Source: Gonocerus acuteangulatus (Eukaryota; Arthropoda; Insecta; Hemiptera; Coreidae). From it: a stretch of DNA of 64,000 nt. The translations under genes and the position numbers were made by a program. Where the stretch lies: contig OX328127.1 of NCBI GenBank assembly GCA_946811695.1, positions 51,650,274 to 51,714,273 of the forward strand, read 5' to 3'. The notes beneath the pieces were generated by a model. That model ran no database searches and was not told where the DNA came from. It saw only the letters and a program-made list of their open reading frames with translations. Below are positions 1-10,390 of the stretch, one piece after another (the stretch's first letter is position 1; the number at the start of each line of letters is the position of its first letter).

Positions 1-401
1 CTTTTCATTGGTGTATTATTGAAAATAATTGTTTGGCAGAAAATAATGTAATACATTTAGAATAGAATTTATAATTGGAATATTTTAAAATTTCAAATGA
101 GAAGTTTTATTTTTATAAAATTCAGGAATTCTATTTCCTATATTTGCTAGATGATTTGTAAACTGTAAGTTTAATAACAGCTTTGACAAATCTTTAAATT
201 ATTTATTTTAATTCTAATGTTCTCCTTTATTAGTGATTCAGACTTTTTGGAATAGTTACCTACTGTATACTGCCAATTTTTACAAAGATTAGGGTTTAAG
301 ATATTGCCTGAGTTAACACTAGCTCACTCATATTGTATTTTGCTACCCATAATTTATTTTTATGCCTGCAATCTCAAGTCCTTATATTTTATGTTTTACA
401 G

Positions 402-461
402 GTGAACCAGGAAAAAAATAAAATCATTGAGAATAAAGATGACTCAAGTAAGGATTGTGAA
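402..461 (+). CDS. Internal exon (A) of an unidentified host gene
   Basis: This 60-nt open block lies between a good acceptor (TTTTACAG ending at 401) and a consensus donor (GTAAGT at 462). It is exactly 20 codons in phase 0, beginning VNQEKNKIIENK and ending KDCE. The product is charged and rich in Asn, Lys, Asp and Glu, with no fold or motif that I recognise. It belongs with the exons at 1534, 2375, 4414 and 10768 because all are phase 0, share the same composition, and join without a stop. The gene starts upstream of the window. Exon calls rest on splice signals and phase only; transcript data would settle them. Confidence 0.6.
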
Positions 462-628
462 GTAAGTGAGACTAGTGTCAAATATTATTATTATTGAAAA
501 TTTAATGTAGATTCTAAAAACGCGGTCTTTATTTGCGATGCATTGATCAGAAATTCCGAAAGCTCACTTTTTCTTTAGAAAATCCAGTAGTTTTTAAAAA
601 AGACAAAAGTTTGCATAGCTCCTCTGCA

Positions 629-726
629 TGTTGAGATAGAACGCTCATTTCTGCATCCCTGAACTACAATTGAGATGTAGAATAAACCCCTAAAGTTATG
701 ACATCTCAATGTGGGACACCCTGTAT
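629..726. repeat. Dispersed repeat, first copy (partner near 58480)
   Basis: About 95 bp here matches 58480-58583 in the same order: TTGAGATAGAACGCT, then AATAAACCCCTAAAG, then TTATGACATCTCAATG and GGGACACCCTGTATA. It lies directly upstream of, and slightly overlaps, a hAT-like transposase relic. The second copy is not followed by that relic, so the repeat may be an independent element end. The family is not identified. Confidence 0.6.
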
Positions 727-749
727 ATTATTATTATATTATTTACGGA

Positions 750-1089
750 TAGCATTGCAATCATACAGGGAGTTATAGAGAAAATCAAGGCTTTAGAAGG
801 AGATACTGGGAATAAATTTTTAAAAAAATTAAAAGACTGCCTAGGAAAAAACCCTAGATGGAAAGATATCCAGATTATTCGAGACATCCACAGTGGGAAA
901 ACAGCAAGTAGATGTTCAACAGTTGAGTTGAATCCCATGGATATTGCAGCCTTCAAATACACACCAGTCACTTCAGTAAATGTTGAAAGATCATTCAGTC
1001 GCTTCAAAAATATTCTCTGATCTCACCAGCGCCATTTCACGTTTGACAATTTAAAAATGCATGTTGTTGCAAACAATTTTACAAAATAA
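750..1089 (+). pseudogene. hAT-type transposase C-terminal relic (dimerisation region)
   Basis: One reading frame from about 750 to the TAA at 1087-1089 reads like the C-terminal part of hAT-family transposases or their domesticated relatives: a helical segment (SIAIIQGVIEKIKALEG), a KNPRW segment, and the hallmark FKYTPVTSVNVERSFSRFKNIL. It then has RHFTFDNLKMHVVANN after an in-frame TGA at 1018-1020. The ERSFS block is the dimerisation motif of the family. The upstream catalytic part is absent, so it cannot be an active transposase. It sits in the first intron of the host gene. A small gene fragment captured from a domesticated hAT-like protein is the alternative. Confidence 0.6.
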
Positions 1090-1533
1090 TGCACATATTT
1101 TAAAATGTTCAACTTCCTTTTTCCTCTTTTATAAGTTCCTAATTTTAATTTATTATTACTTAATAATAAATTTATTACTAATTTATTATTATTTACTTTA
1201 TTTTTCTATATGTTATAGAGTTTAAGTCATTTTGTTCTATCCATTTATAATAACAGAGTTCCTAGTTATTATTTCTGCTTTTCTTTTTAATATTTTATAG
1301 TGTTTTAGGTATTTTTTACTACATATTTTCAATTTTTTATTTCATATTTCATTATAAATAGTTACATATATATGTACATATTTTGAATTTTATTTTTCAT
1401 CAACATCCATTCCCTAGTTATAAGAAATTCGAAATTGTCCAATCATGTGTGGATTACTAAGTAAGTAGATATTTAAACCCTTCACTTTGCAGCCCAGAGA
1501 ACACACAAATTAATTTTTTTAATTATTTTGTAG

Positions 1534-1632
1534 GAACTTGCGTGTGCTAAAGAGACAAATGGAAAGGACATTACTGATGGGAGCAAAATCACTGATAATA
1601 TAGGTGACAAAGAAAAAAATCATGTTATGAAG
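1534..1632 (+). CDS. Internal exon (B) of the unidentified host gene
   Basis: This is 99 nt between the acceptor TTTTGTAG (ending 1533) and the donor GTAAGA (1633). It gives 33 codons in phase 0 with no stop, starting ELACAKETNGKD and ending KEKNHVMK. It is hydrophilic and Lys/Asp-rich like exon A, with no recognisable domain. Length, phase and border quality agree with the neighbouring exons. Confidence 0.6.
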
Positions 1633-2374
1633 GTAAGAAGAAATATATGTATATAACCCAGAAATGTCCTAGCTTTTTTCATTGTACTTCTAATGACCTA
1701 CATTCTATATTTAAATGACAAGTTATTTTGAAATGTATTTTTGTCAAACTATTACTATCAGAAGATTGTTGCCTCTTTAACACTTTTCCCTTAGCAATGC
1801 GTTTGTTTTGTTTACTAATGAGAGAGATGAATAAAAAAAAAAAAAAAAAAAAAAGAAAAATTTCCATTAGAAGTGGTGGTTTTCTCTGACCAAATTATTC
1901 ATTTGCCTATAATTTGTGCATTCTTGTAAATAAATTGGGTATACGTCGTACTTAACCTCTTAGAAATATGTGATGAAAATAAGCAAAATTTATGTTTTGG
2001 GAGTGGGGATTTACCTCAGGCACTCTTAAGATAAAACATAAATTTCAATGATTTTTGTACAGAAATATCAACTCTAATAACAGGTCAATTATTAATAATT
2101 GGCCTTTGTTTACTTTGGTATTAGTTAAAATGTTAATTTACACCTGTGTAACATAATTTTTTGCTCTTGTTTAATGAAACTTCTGTAGAGACTCTAAATT
2201 ATTAAGTAAAAGGAGATATTTGCCTGATTTTTTTTTTTTTATTATTGAGTCAGCTAGGTAAAAAAGTAAATTAATATATTTTTATAGTTATTTTATTGTT
2301 ATAAGATAGTTTAAGTTCGTATCCTGCTTAATCTTCACTGCAGAAGCAATGTTCATTATATATTCTTTGTTCAG
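1633..2374. other. Intron, AT-rich, no gene or clear element
   Basis: The stretch contains a 20-odd-nt A run near 1833-1852 followed by AAAAATTT, and otherwise only simple AT-rich sequence. The A run could be the tail of a decayed retroposon, but no body is recognisable in front of it. Confidence 0.4.
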
Positions 2375-2509
2375 GAGGAAAATGATAATGATAAAACTTT
2401 AGAACTGAATAATGATAAAGAGAGAAAGCCATTCAGCTATGCTAATGTGACGAGTGGTATTATTAATAAATCTGTTGATAATACACCGCAGACTCTAATA
2501 GAGAATAAG
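2375..2509 (+). CDS. Internal exon (C) of the unidentified host gene
   Basis: This is 135 nt (45 codons, phase 0) between the acceptor TTTGTTCAG (ending 2374) and the donor GTATGT (2510). The translation begins EENDNDKTLELNND and contains KERKPFSYANVTSG, the only segment not of low complexity and possibly a short linear motif. It ends TPQTLIENK. Nothing allows a family name. The four internal exons form a run of symmetric 0-0 exons, so any could be skipped without a frame change. Confidence 0.6.
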
Positions 2510-2760
2510 GTATGTATGTGAATTATTATCTTATTTTAATGTTGTTTCTTTTGAGCTAATGACCCTGTCACCAAACAAAAAAAAAGTTTCTTTTGAGTGC
2601 AATTTATTTCATTTTTTTTTTTTTTAATGAAGTTGCACTTATGTACGATGCCATTGCGAATTTCGAAAATAAAAGCTTTTTAGAAGGAAAAACTATAGAA
2701 AATGATAAAATAACATTTTTATGTGCTTGTGTTTTTTTTTTTATATTTTTTCTTTTCCAG

Positions 2761-2847
2761 GAAACTAATAATGAGTATTTTATTTATTTAGCAAATTCCC
2801 ATCAATTGTATCCAGAACTGTTCCGTTTGAACAGATTTCTTATGTAA
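2761..2847 (+). CDS. Possible alternative terminal exon of the host gene
   Basis: An excellent acceptor (long pyrimidine tract ending TTCTTTTCCAG at 2760) is followed in phase 0 by 28 codons beginning ETNNEY and ending in TAA at 2845-2847. Like the other exons it begins GAA. No donor gives a length compatible with the phase-0 exon at 4414 (GT at 2775 gives 14 nt; GTAAAC at 2844 gives 83 nt). It is therefore only usable as an alternative last exon, or it is a decoy site. The residues are more hydrophobic than the rest of the protein. Confidence 0.22.
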   Translation, partial: ETNNEYFIYLANSHQLYPELFRLNRFLM

Positions 2848-3335
2848 ACAGAACCTCAAAAATCTTCAATATCTTTGCTTAGGTATTGATATCTAAAATA
2901 ATAAAAACATTTTTTTATTTACATATTTAAATTTTAACGTCCATTTATAATTAACTCATAATTTTAGGATGGGTTATCTTATTTATCTGAAATCACTTAG
3001 GAATTGGGTGATTTCCATAGTAAACATGTTTTATTTATTTATTTATTGTTTTTTTTTTTTTTTTAAATGAACAATATAATGAAAAAAAAAGTTGCTCCTG
3101 GGGATCGTGTTCGAAAATATTGACGTTTCGAATGGGGTAAGGCTCAAAATATATGCCCATAGTCAAGTTGCCCCTGAAGAGGCAAATGTATGCGTCTGCA
3201 TATATATATAAAATATTATATCTATGACCTTCTGCAATTTTAAAATAAGTTATTGAGAATAAAGGGTCACATTATAATAATAATAATAAAAAAGCCTGAC
3301 TTGCAGGAACTGCAATCATAGCATATTTTCATTAG

Positions 3336-3516
3336 TTTTTTTTTTTTTTTTTTCGTGTTTAGCGGCTTATCAACTTTGGGCTATTAAGGCTGGGCTATCT
3401 ACTGGTCACCCATTCAGGTACAGAACCCCCCCCCCATGAAGGTAGCCACGCCCGACATTGCTTAACTTTGGTGATCTACGGGAACCGGTGCATTCAACGT
3501 GGCTATGGCCGTAGGC
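3336..3516 (-). repeat. 5S rRNA-derived SINE (SINE3 type), minus strand
   Basis: Read on the minus strand, the head (3441-3515) resembles the internal promoter half of 5S rRNA: a GGTTCCCG-like block, GATCACCAAAG-like and TTAAGCAATGTCGGGCGTGG. A body follows containing GTAGATAGCCCAG and a 3' A run (T run 3336-3353 on the + strand). A second copy on the + strand at 61806-61969 has the same head, GATAGCCCAGCGC-type body and A tail. A Pol III type 1 promoter fused to an unrelated tail is the SINE3 structure. It lies in the intron between exons C and D. Confidence 0.65.
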
Positions 3517-4159
3517 TTTCATTAGTTCTTATCCCTAGTTTTGTTTCAACCAAACATTTTTTTTCCAAATTTCTTCAAAATCAGCCAATTTTATATATAT
3601 ATTTACTGATTGCGTCATCAGGTCAGTTTCATAAGCGGGTTTCTCTCCCTTTGGACAGAAGGATGGAATGAGCTAAAAGTAAAGTAAACATGAGATCACA
3701 TAATTAAAATGTAAAACGAAGAATATAACAAATTGCAAAATACCTAATCTCTTGAAATTTTTTATTTAGGAAAGAAAATGGATTGATCTGTAAAAAGTTT
3801 AGGACACAAACATATCGTTGATACAAACAAAAAGTATAGAATGTGAAAAGTTGTTTGGTACCTTATGATTACTATATAAATTTTATCTTATTATATATTT
3901 TAATTAGACTTAATGCACATTCGTTAGTTTGATTTTCTGTAATTGATAATTATTTTTCTTTAATTTTCGAGAGTTTGCCACAACAAACATCAATATAGAT
4001 TGAAAATGAAGAATGCGTTTTTTCACATTCGATATTTCACATTTGTATCGACAATATAATGCAGCCAATGAGGGTAAAATCTCAGAAACCAAATTTTTAA
4101 AGATTCTTTAATTTGCTGTACACCATTGTAATAACTCAATTGACATTAAGATTTAACAG

Positions 4160-4370
4160 TGGCGTATATAGGAAATAATTTTGGGAGTGGGGGCTGGGTA
4201 CACCGAGGGAATTTGGGTGGTATGGAATACTAACAACCTAGAACTTGAATGAACAACCTGAACTAAGTAATCTTATTTAATTTAGTTTTGAGGTTTTTAT
4301 GGCACATTTTTACCGAGTAAATAAAAATTTCATGGGGGTGGGCTTCACCCCCCCCCCTTATATACGCCCC
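4160..4370. mobile_element. MITE of the GGCGTATATAGG family (copy 1)
   Basis: This is about 210 bp bounded by GGCGTATATAGGAAATAA on the left and TTATATACGCCCC on the right, i.e. short inverted termini with AGTG on both sides as a possible target duplication. An internal C run at 4350-4357 faces a G-rich strip near the left end. Related copies lie at 15886, 16926, 40038 (reverse), 53699 and 59879. No coding capacity. Confidence 0.6.
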
Positions 4371-4413
4371 TAGTGATGTAATTCTTATTTCATAATGTAA
4401 TAATTTGTTTCAG

Positions 4414-4512
4414 GAAAAAGACAAGGATGGTAATGGAATGGCTTGTTCAGAAACAAAAAAAGTGGCTCCATTAAAATCTCCTAAGGCTGATGAAAGTGAA
4501 AATATACACCCA
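4414..4512 (+). CDS. Internal exon (D) of the unidentified host gene
   Basis: This is 99 nt between the acceptor TTTGTTTCAG (ending 4413) and the donor GTAAGA (4513). It is 33 phase-0 codons, EKDKDGNGMACSETKK through SPKADESENIHP. The composition is the same Lys/Asp/Glu-rich low-complexity type as the other exons. The following intron is about 6.25 kb and is filled almost entirely with mobile elements. Confidence 0.6.
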
Positions 4513-4559
4513 GTAAGAACCTTTATAAAAAACTTAATTACTTAAATTTAATGCTTTCA

Positions 4560-5260
4560 GGCATAATTAGTCAATGTTTCAATAACTTTCTGAAGGAATG
4601 TAGCTATTGAGATTGCACTCATGAAATAATTTTTTAATAATTTCCTCAAATGTTTGCTGATCCTACCTACTGAATAACATAAAAAGTCCGACTCGGAGGA
4701 ACTGCATCATCTTAGCGCAGTTCCGTTCTTCTCCCTAGTCTAATTTGGAAAGATGAAAATAGAAGCAGTTATTATTTTGGTTCCACCAGTCTTGAAAGGT
4801 CTTGATTTACGATCTTACCTGGAAGGGTCGGCTGACACTAGAAACGGTCTCGCTCGTTAGAAGGTCTTGGAATCTTGGAACTCTATATTTCTAACAATAA
4901 ATTGTTTTTGCTATTTTACCTAACCAGTTTTATTGTCAAATACATTATCCAACTATAAGCAATTAAAAAATAACAAGGAATAAAACAGACAAAAAGAACC
5001 GTTCGAATAAACGAAATCAATTACTTTAAAGTTTTAAGCACTTATTTCTCCGATTGACATCGCCTAATCAAAACTTTCATCAGAACCATTTTTGTAGAGC
5101 ATTTAGTAAGCTTTCTAATGGTAATGTTCCGTTTACCAAGATTCTCAACCTTTTTTGAGATATTAACGAAAGTATACAAAGTTACCAAAACTTTTTATGT
5201 CTGTTAATAAAATATTTTATTCTAACCCTTCCTTAACTCCAAACGTAACAAAAATGTCAA
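4560..5260. mobile_element. Diverged Helitron/HINE-like repeat pieces
   Basis: Positions 4585-4675 resemble the hairpin-end region of the family at 40967-42073 (GTAGCTATTGAG, GCACTCATGA, GATCCTACCTA). At 4681 another end begins, AAAAAGTCCGACTCGGAGG followed by AACTGCATCATCTTAGCGC. The block 4681-4830 plus 5027-5250 matches 54832-55490 in the same order, including TTAAGCACTTATTTC and GACATCGCCTAATC. No coding capacity; a mosaic of two truncated copies is the simplest reading. Confidence 0.5.
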
Positions 5261-5479
5261 CATATTAGTTTTAATGAGAGTAGAACATGCAGAAAATGTT
5301 TCAACTGAATCCCATGATTCTAAGTACCCAAACCAAAAACGTTATTCAAAAACTATTTTTCCAATTTTCTCGAAAACGGTTAAAGCTATCGCTTTGAAAA
5401 TGGTTTCATTCGTTTTCCTAGCCCAAGAAGCCTATAAAACGAGTACTTACAAGCTTATGAACTCAAAAACGTAAGCGTT

Positions 5480-5628
5480 ACGATTTTTTTTGTGCGAATT
5501 TCGCCCGAAACGCCATCTTCCAGTGGACGGATTTTGCTGGTTAACGAACTTGACCTTTCAAATTGGACGACAGATTTTTGTACCAAATTTCATCACAATG
5601 GTACCATTAGGGAAGCCAGAAATGAGTA

Positions 5629-5712
<84 letters not shown>

Positions 5713-5990
5713 AATTTGAACCACCATCATTTTCGGTCTCTAGGGGTTCTGAAACGCAAAATTTTCTAGTCGGCACTTCTGGATTGTGTCATGAGATCAA
5801 CCTTATAAGCGGGGTTCCTCCCTATGGGGAGGGAGGAACCGCCGCTAAAAAGACTCACTTGCAGGAACTACATTATCTTAGCTCGTTTCAATTATGTTCT
5901 TATTCTGAGTGTCATTTGGAAAGCTTGGAGTAATATAAAGTTAATATTTTAACCTAGTAGAATACCATTTTAAGAAAAGTGAGATTTTAG
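5480..5990. repeat. Diverged copy of the same repeat family with TA/CA microsatellite
   Basis: 5510-5600 matches the core of the Helitron/HINE-like repeats (GGTTAACGAACTTG, ACCAAATTTC). At 5633-5712 there is a TA run (about 28 units) followed by an 11-unit CA run, in the position where better copies also have a TA tract. 5850-5935 carries another diverged 5' end (AAGACTCACTTGCAGGAAC). Confidence 0.5.
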
Positions 5991-6208
5991 GCACCATTAT
6001 GTAAACCCAGAGTTGCCACTTCGGCCACCCGCTTGGAAAGGTCAGTTACAAACAACAAAACATTGTTTCTCATTTGATGTTACCTTGTTTTACTAGCACA
6101 TTAATTTGTATTCCAGAAGCAATTAATAAAACAAAAATAAGAAAACTTTGGAAAACAAGCCAAAATCAGGCTGTTAGAGCATAGTACTTATCGCGCTATC
6201 TCCCTAGT

Positions 6209-6440
6209 GGGGGTGTCCCTGTGGTTTAGTGGCTAATGTCTTGGATTTTCACGTGGGAGATCCAAGTCCCACCAGCAGCAAGGATTTTTCTCATTTGAGA
6301 GCCCGTTGTGAAATTTCTCTGCAGCATCATGGATGTTGGCGCTAATGGCCTAGAAGTCAGTGTGCCTTATGGTCCAGAATCAGATACCTCTAGAGTATCT
6401 GCCCCTCTGAACACTCGTGGCCTATTTGGGACTGATGTAT
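6209..6440 (+). repeat. tRNA-derived SINE
   Basis: An A-box-like TGGTTTAGTGGCTAATG lies at the head, with a degraded B box (GATCCAAGTCCCACC) behind it. The body holds GTTGGCGCTAATGGCC, CAGATACCTCTAGAGTATC and a TGGGACTGAT end. The tail half is shared with the SINEs at 51002 and 52921, while the head resembles the SINEs at 31782 and 56777. It therefore appears to combine the two tRNA-SINE families seen in this window. Confidence 0.6.
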
Positions 6441-7508
6441 ATATATATATTTCAATGTGTGTGATACTAAAAATGGTGCTATTTGATTTAATTTGGCACA
6501 AAAATTTTTTAATTATAGCTTGGGGTTAATAGGCTTCCAGGTACAGTTTTTTTTATATTGACACATGGAATTGAGTGAAATCACTTTCAATGCATTATAT
6601 TTAACTGCTTTTAATTTATTGTTCTAAGCACTCAAAAATACCACTCTGACGTGCAACCTTTTAAGATCTATAAATTTTGTTACTTTTTGGAGTAGCGAAA
6701 GTATTGCAATGAATAAAAGAAAATTATCAACAGGCATGAGCTAGATTTGGATTTTTTGTATAATTTCTTGAACTCAAAAAAAGGCATAATCGTGGTACAT
6801 TGAAGGTAATCATTCAAAAGCGTAATCAATTTCCCTACAAAAGGAGGTTCAGACCTAAATTTTGGTAGGGCCTCTCAGCCGGAGAGTAGTTGAGGTAGGC
6901 CCAGCGCACACGGTGAGACTATTCTGCAACTCGAGTTGCAAACTAGTTGCGTCTGAAACCAGTTTGCAACTTTTTTTCAGCAAAAGGCGCGACTGTTCTG
7001 CAACTCGAGTTGCAAACCAGTTGCGTATAAAATTATTTATTAACTAAAACAAAACACGCGAGTATATTGGCTTGTTGTAAATCAATTGCCCAACAGTTTC
7101 GCAAGTGGTTTGTTTATTTAGTGAGTTACGTGTTTCTTTGTAAGAACTTGCGATGTAAGACTCACAAGGGGAGTATACAGCGATGGGGGTCACCAATGTG
7201 AACTATTTTTATTCTGGTGATTCTACACAGAAAAATAGTCGACGTGTCCGAGCGTTCCGTCCAATACGCCTTGGAGCCGAGAAATAAAATAAAATAAGTT
7301 GAAAGTGCTTTTTTTCATCGAGTTTAAAAAATTATATCGACATGATTCTTTCACCAATTCATTTGTTTTATAGAGTTCCTAGATTAAAAGAAAAATATAA
7401 TCGTTAAACAATAATTTATATTTTTGGAACACAATTTTTGACTTCCTAACTTTGTTTGGCCTAGATAGGAGGTGAACATATCAAATGTCCTCGCCCCTAG
7501 CCTTTAAG

Positions 7509-7510
<2 letters not shown>

Positions 7511-7539
<29 letters not shown>

Positions 7540-7546
7540 AGGGGGG
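7511..7546. repeat. Poly(G) run within an inverted arm
   Basis: There are 29 consecutive G, one A, then 6 G. The matching site in the right arm (about 10114-10129) has only short C runs, so the G run expanded after the arms formed, or the base calls are compressed. Confidence 0.8.
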
Positions 7547-7994
7547 TTTAGAAGGTCCCATTTTTCGACTTTTCACTTATATCTCGGAATCCCTGCGTCC
7601 TAGCGACATGACTACTCTATAACAAATGAAAGCAGATTAAATTTCCTACAAGTTCTATTTTATAAAGTTTTTCGAGGTATCTTTAGTTTTCGAAATATCC
7701 GCTCTTGAAAGTCTGTCATTTTGGGGAAAAAACACTTTTTTCTATTCTCGACCAGATATCTCTTCACCAATCCACCCAAAAAAATAAATATCGGTTATTG
7801 AGTTGTAGAGCATTCCATTAGCTTCAATAATATGTATTACAATACTATTTTATGCATTTTATTTCAAGCGTTATATTTATTTATTTATTTGATTATAAGA
7901 GCTCTGCAACTATGGCTATGAGCCTTAATACAGATTATAAAATATATACAATTTTTTTACACTTTGATACAATTTACATTTATACTTAAATAAG

Positions 7995-7997
<3 letters not shown>

Positions 7998-8055
<58 letters not shown>

Positions 8056-8126
8056 AACATTATACACATATAAATATATACACACACACACTTATATATA
8101 CATATATACACACACACACACACGTC

Positions 8127-8168
<42 letters not shown>

Positions 8169-8215
8169 TACACACATACATACATACATATACACACATA
8201 CATATATACACAAAA
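7998..8215. repeat. Compound TA/CA/CATA microsatellite
   Basis: A long TA tract (about 8003-8053) is followed by interspersed CA and ACATACAT units up to about 8215. It sits in the loop between the inverted arms, immediately beside the non-LTR 3' tail at 8258. Confidence 0.85.
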
Positions 8216-8257
8216 TATAGCATATACACACATACATGCATATACCACAAGATTCAT

Positions 8258-8949
8258 ATGAATATTTATTTATTTATTAATGTTTTCGCAATATAGGCGA
8301 CAAAACAAACATCTTCATATGAATAAAGATAACAAATACAAATATAAACCACAATTCATTTGTAGTTACAATGAAAATATAATACACAAAATAACTAAAA
8401 TAAGGTGCATTAGCTTAATTAAATCAGATCTATAGGTTATTAAAGTAAACTATTAAAATCGAAAGCACAAAGAAAAGAAGGGAGATTGGCTAGATTTTTT
8501 TGTATAAATTATTGTTCTTTAAGTAATGTAATATAGTGTTGATGTGTGGGCTACCTTCTGCGAGTAATGTGTGTAAGTCGTGTGGCATGAGTAAATTGTC
8601 TCGTCTTCTGCAGTCTGTCAGTATGTGTTTTATCGTCAGGGTAACATTACACAGGGAGCACACGGGTCTGTCTTGTCTTTCCATTAAGTAGGAATGTGTT
8701 ATAAGTGAGTGTCCAATTCTTAGCCTGGTCAGGACAACTTGGTCTCTTCTATTTAAGGACAAATCATTATCATGCCAGACTTTGATTGAGTTTTTAATTT
8801 CTCTCAATTTGTTGTCTGTCCTTAACCAGTGATTTAGCCAATCTTGTAATATGTGTGTATGTGCTATGTTACATAAGTCCTGTGTAGTTAATTGTCTGAT
8901 GTCAATGTTTTCTTTAAAGGTAGCCTCTTTAGCGTGGTTGTCCACGTCT
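8258..8949 (-). pseudogene. Non-LTR retrotransposon 3' segment (C-terminal region), minus strand
   Basis: The minus frame 8490-8945 reads like the C-terminus of RNase H-bearing I/Nimb/R1-like ORF2 proteins: DNHAKEA (end of RNase H), VVLTRLRIGHSLITHSYLM, and a zinc-finger-like C-x2-C-x7-H-x4-C (CSLC...H...C), ending KKI. Downstream are a 3' UTR and a tail of TTTATT repeats (8258-8278 on the + strand), the element's AAATA-type tail. At 8950 it meets a second segment of the same element in the opposite orientation. Confidence 0.75.
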
Positions 8950-9562
8950 GTGTTTAGTATTGCTTGCGGTTGTATTGCTTATTCGTCCGCCAGTCCCAGT
9001 ACACTCAAACTTCTTAACTCCATTCACCACACTGCTTTGAGAATAGCTACGGGTGCATTTAGGACAAGCCCTTCGGATAGTCTCTGTGTAGAAGCCGGAG
9101 AACCTCCATTGGAGTATAGACGAAGGTATTTAGGATTAAAGTTTCTTTTAAAATCGAAAGCCCTTGATACACCTTGTGTACACACATACTTAAGCGAAGA
9201 ACTATCTAATAAATACACACAGACACATAGGAAACACAGACCTATACTTATCCGTCACTTACAGAACACAGATGACACCTTGTTTCTGAATACTCCTCTG
9301 TACACAAATAAACCTTTACACTTCCCCCCCCCCTGGAGTGTAAAGAACTTAAGAATTAACCTAACAATGACACATTTCAATAAAAATGATCCACTTGCCT
9401 CACAATTTTACAAGTCTATGTATAATTCAATCACCAAAGACAATCCCTCAGCACTCTTCACATTTACAGACGGATCTAAAACTAACAACGGGACCGGCGC
9501 TGCAGCGATCACAGAAAATCAAATCAATACCATTAAATTACACGACTGCACCTCAAGCGTTA
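8950..9562 (+). pseudogene. Inverted 5' segment of the same non-LTR element
   Basis: This + strand frame encodes the region just upstream of the segment at 8258-8949: the post-RT segment (AYSSASPSTLKLL, TALRIATGAFRTSP, GEPPLEYRRR) and the start of RNase H with the first catalytic Asp (TFTDGSK). It breaks off inside RNase H near 9562. Its neighbour begins at the end of RNase H in the opposite direction. Together they form one insertion whose 5' part is inverted, with a small deletion at the joint. Confidence 0.75.
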
Positions 9563-10390
9563 TATACGCACTCACTTGGTCTTAACAAAACCATTGCCAA
9601 TATAATGGTCAAGATGTTATATAATTGAGTGTGAATAATTGGTCAGAGGCCCAAAATTATGTATTTCGTACTATTTATACGTCCAGTACTTACATAATGG
9701 AGTATATTTTAGAAATGGTGAGAAATTGAACGGTTCATTGGTCGGCAGTTGTTGCAAGATATCACGATGAACACTAAAACTGTTTTCACAGTTGAAGGAA
9801 AATACATAAAATAGTAAAGTAATATATATTATTGAAGCGAATGGAATGTCCTACAACCCTATAGCCGCAATTTATTTTTTGGGCTCATCGTTGAAGAGAT
9901 ATCCGGTCGAAAATAGAAAAAATGTGTTTTTTCCCAAAATGACAGACTTTCACGAGCGGATATTTCGAAAACTAAAGATATCTCCAAAAACTTTATAGAA
10001 TAGAACTTGTAGGAAATTTAATCAGCTTTTATTTGTTATAGAATAGTCATGTCGCTAGGACTCGGGGTTTCCGAGATATAAGTGAAAACCCGAAAAATGG
10101 GACCTTCTAAACCCCCCTCCCCCCCCCGGCTTAATGGCTAGGGGCGAGGACTTTTGATATGTTCACCTCCTATCCAGCCCAAACAAAGTTACGACGTCAA
10201 AAATTGTGTTCCAAAAATTTCCACCTATAGCTGTTTTCAAGCATTCGTTGCCTGGACTGATAACCCAAGATAACATAGCTGAATAACATATGTAATAAAT
10301 GAACCTTCATGTAACTAAGCAACCACAAATATCGATAGAATGCACGGCTGTCCGACGAAAGTCTTGTACAACTCAAATGCAACGCAACTG

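Noticed and set aside
3109..3200. GACGTTTCG followed by CCCCTGAAGAGGC, considered as a hammerhead
   Set aside because: The GAAAC and CTGAAGA halves are on opposite strands and do not give a hammerhead core.
3441..3515. Possible 5S rRNA gene
   Set aside because: Only the promoter half is similar, it is diverged, and it runs into a SINE body with an A tail.
5490..5933. 147-codon frame with repeated Ile-Tyr and Thr-His
   Set aside because: It is the translation of the TA/CA microsatellite and flanking repeat; the same applies to the Tyr/Val-rich frames at 7986-8257, 20214-20414 and 56301-56650.
7511..7546. Poly(G) run as a possible G-quadruplex regulatory element
   Set aside because: It lies in an arm of a mobile element, is not conserved in the other arm, and long G runs are prone to sequencing error.
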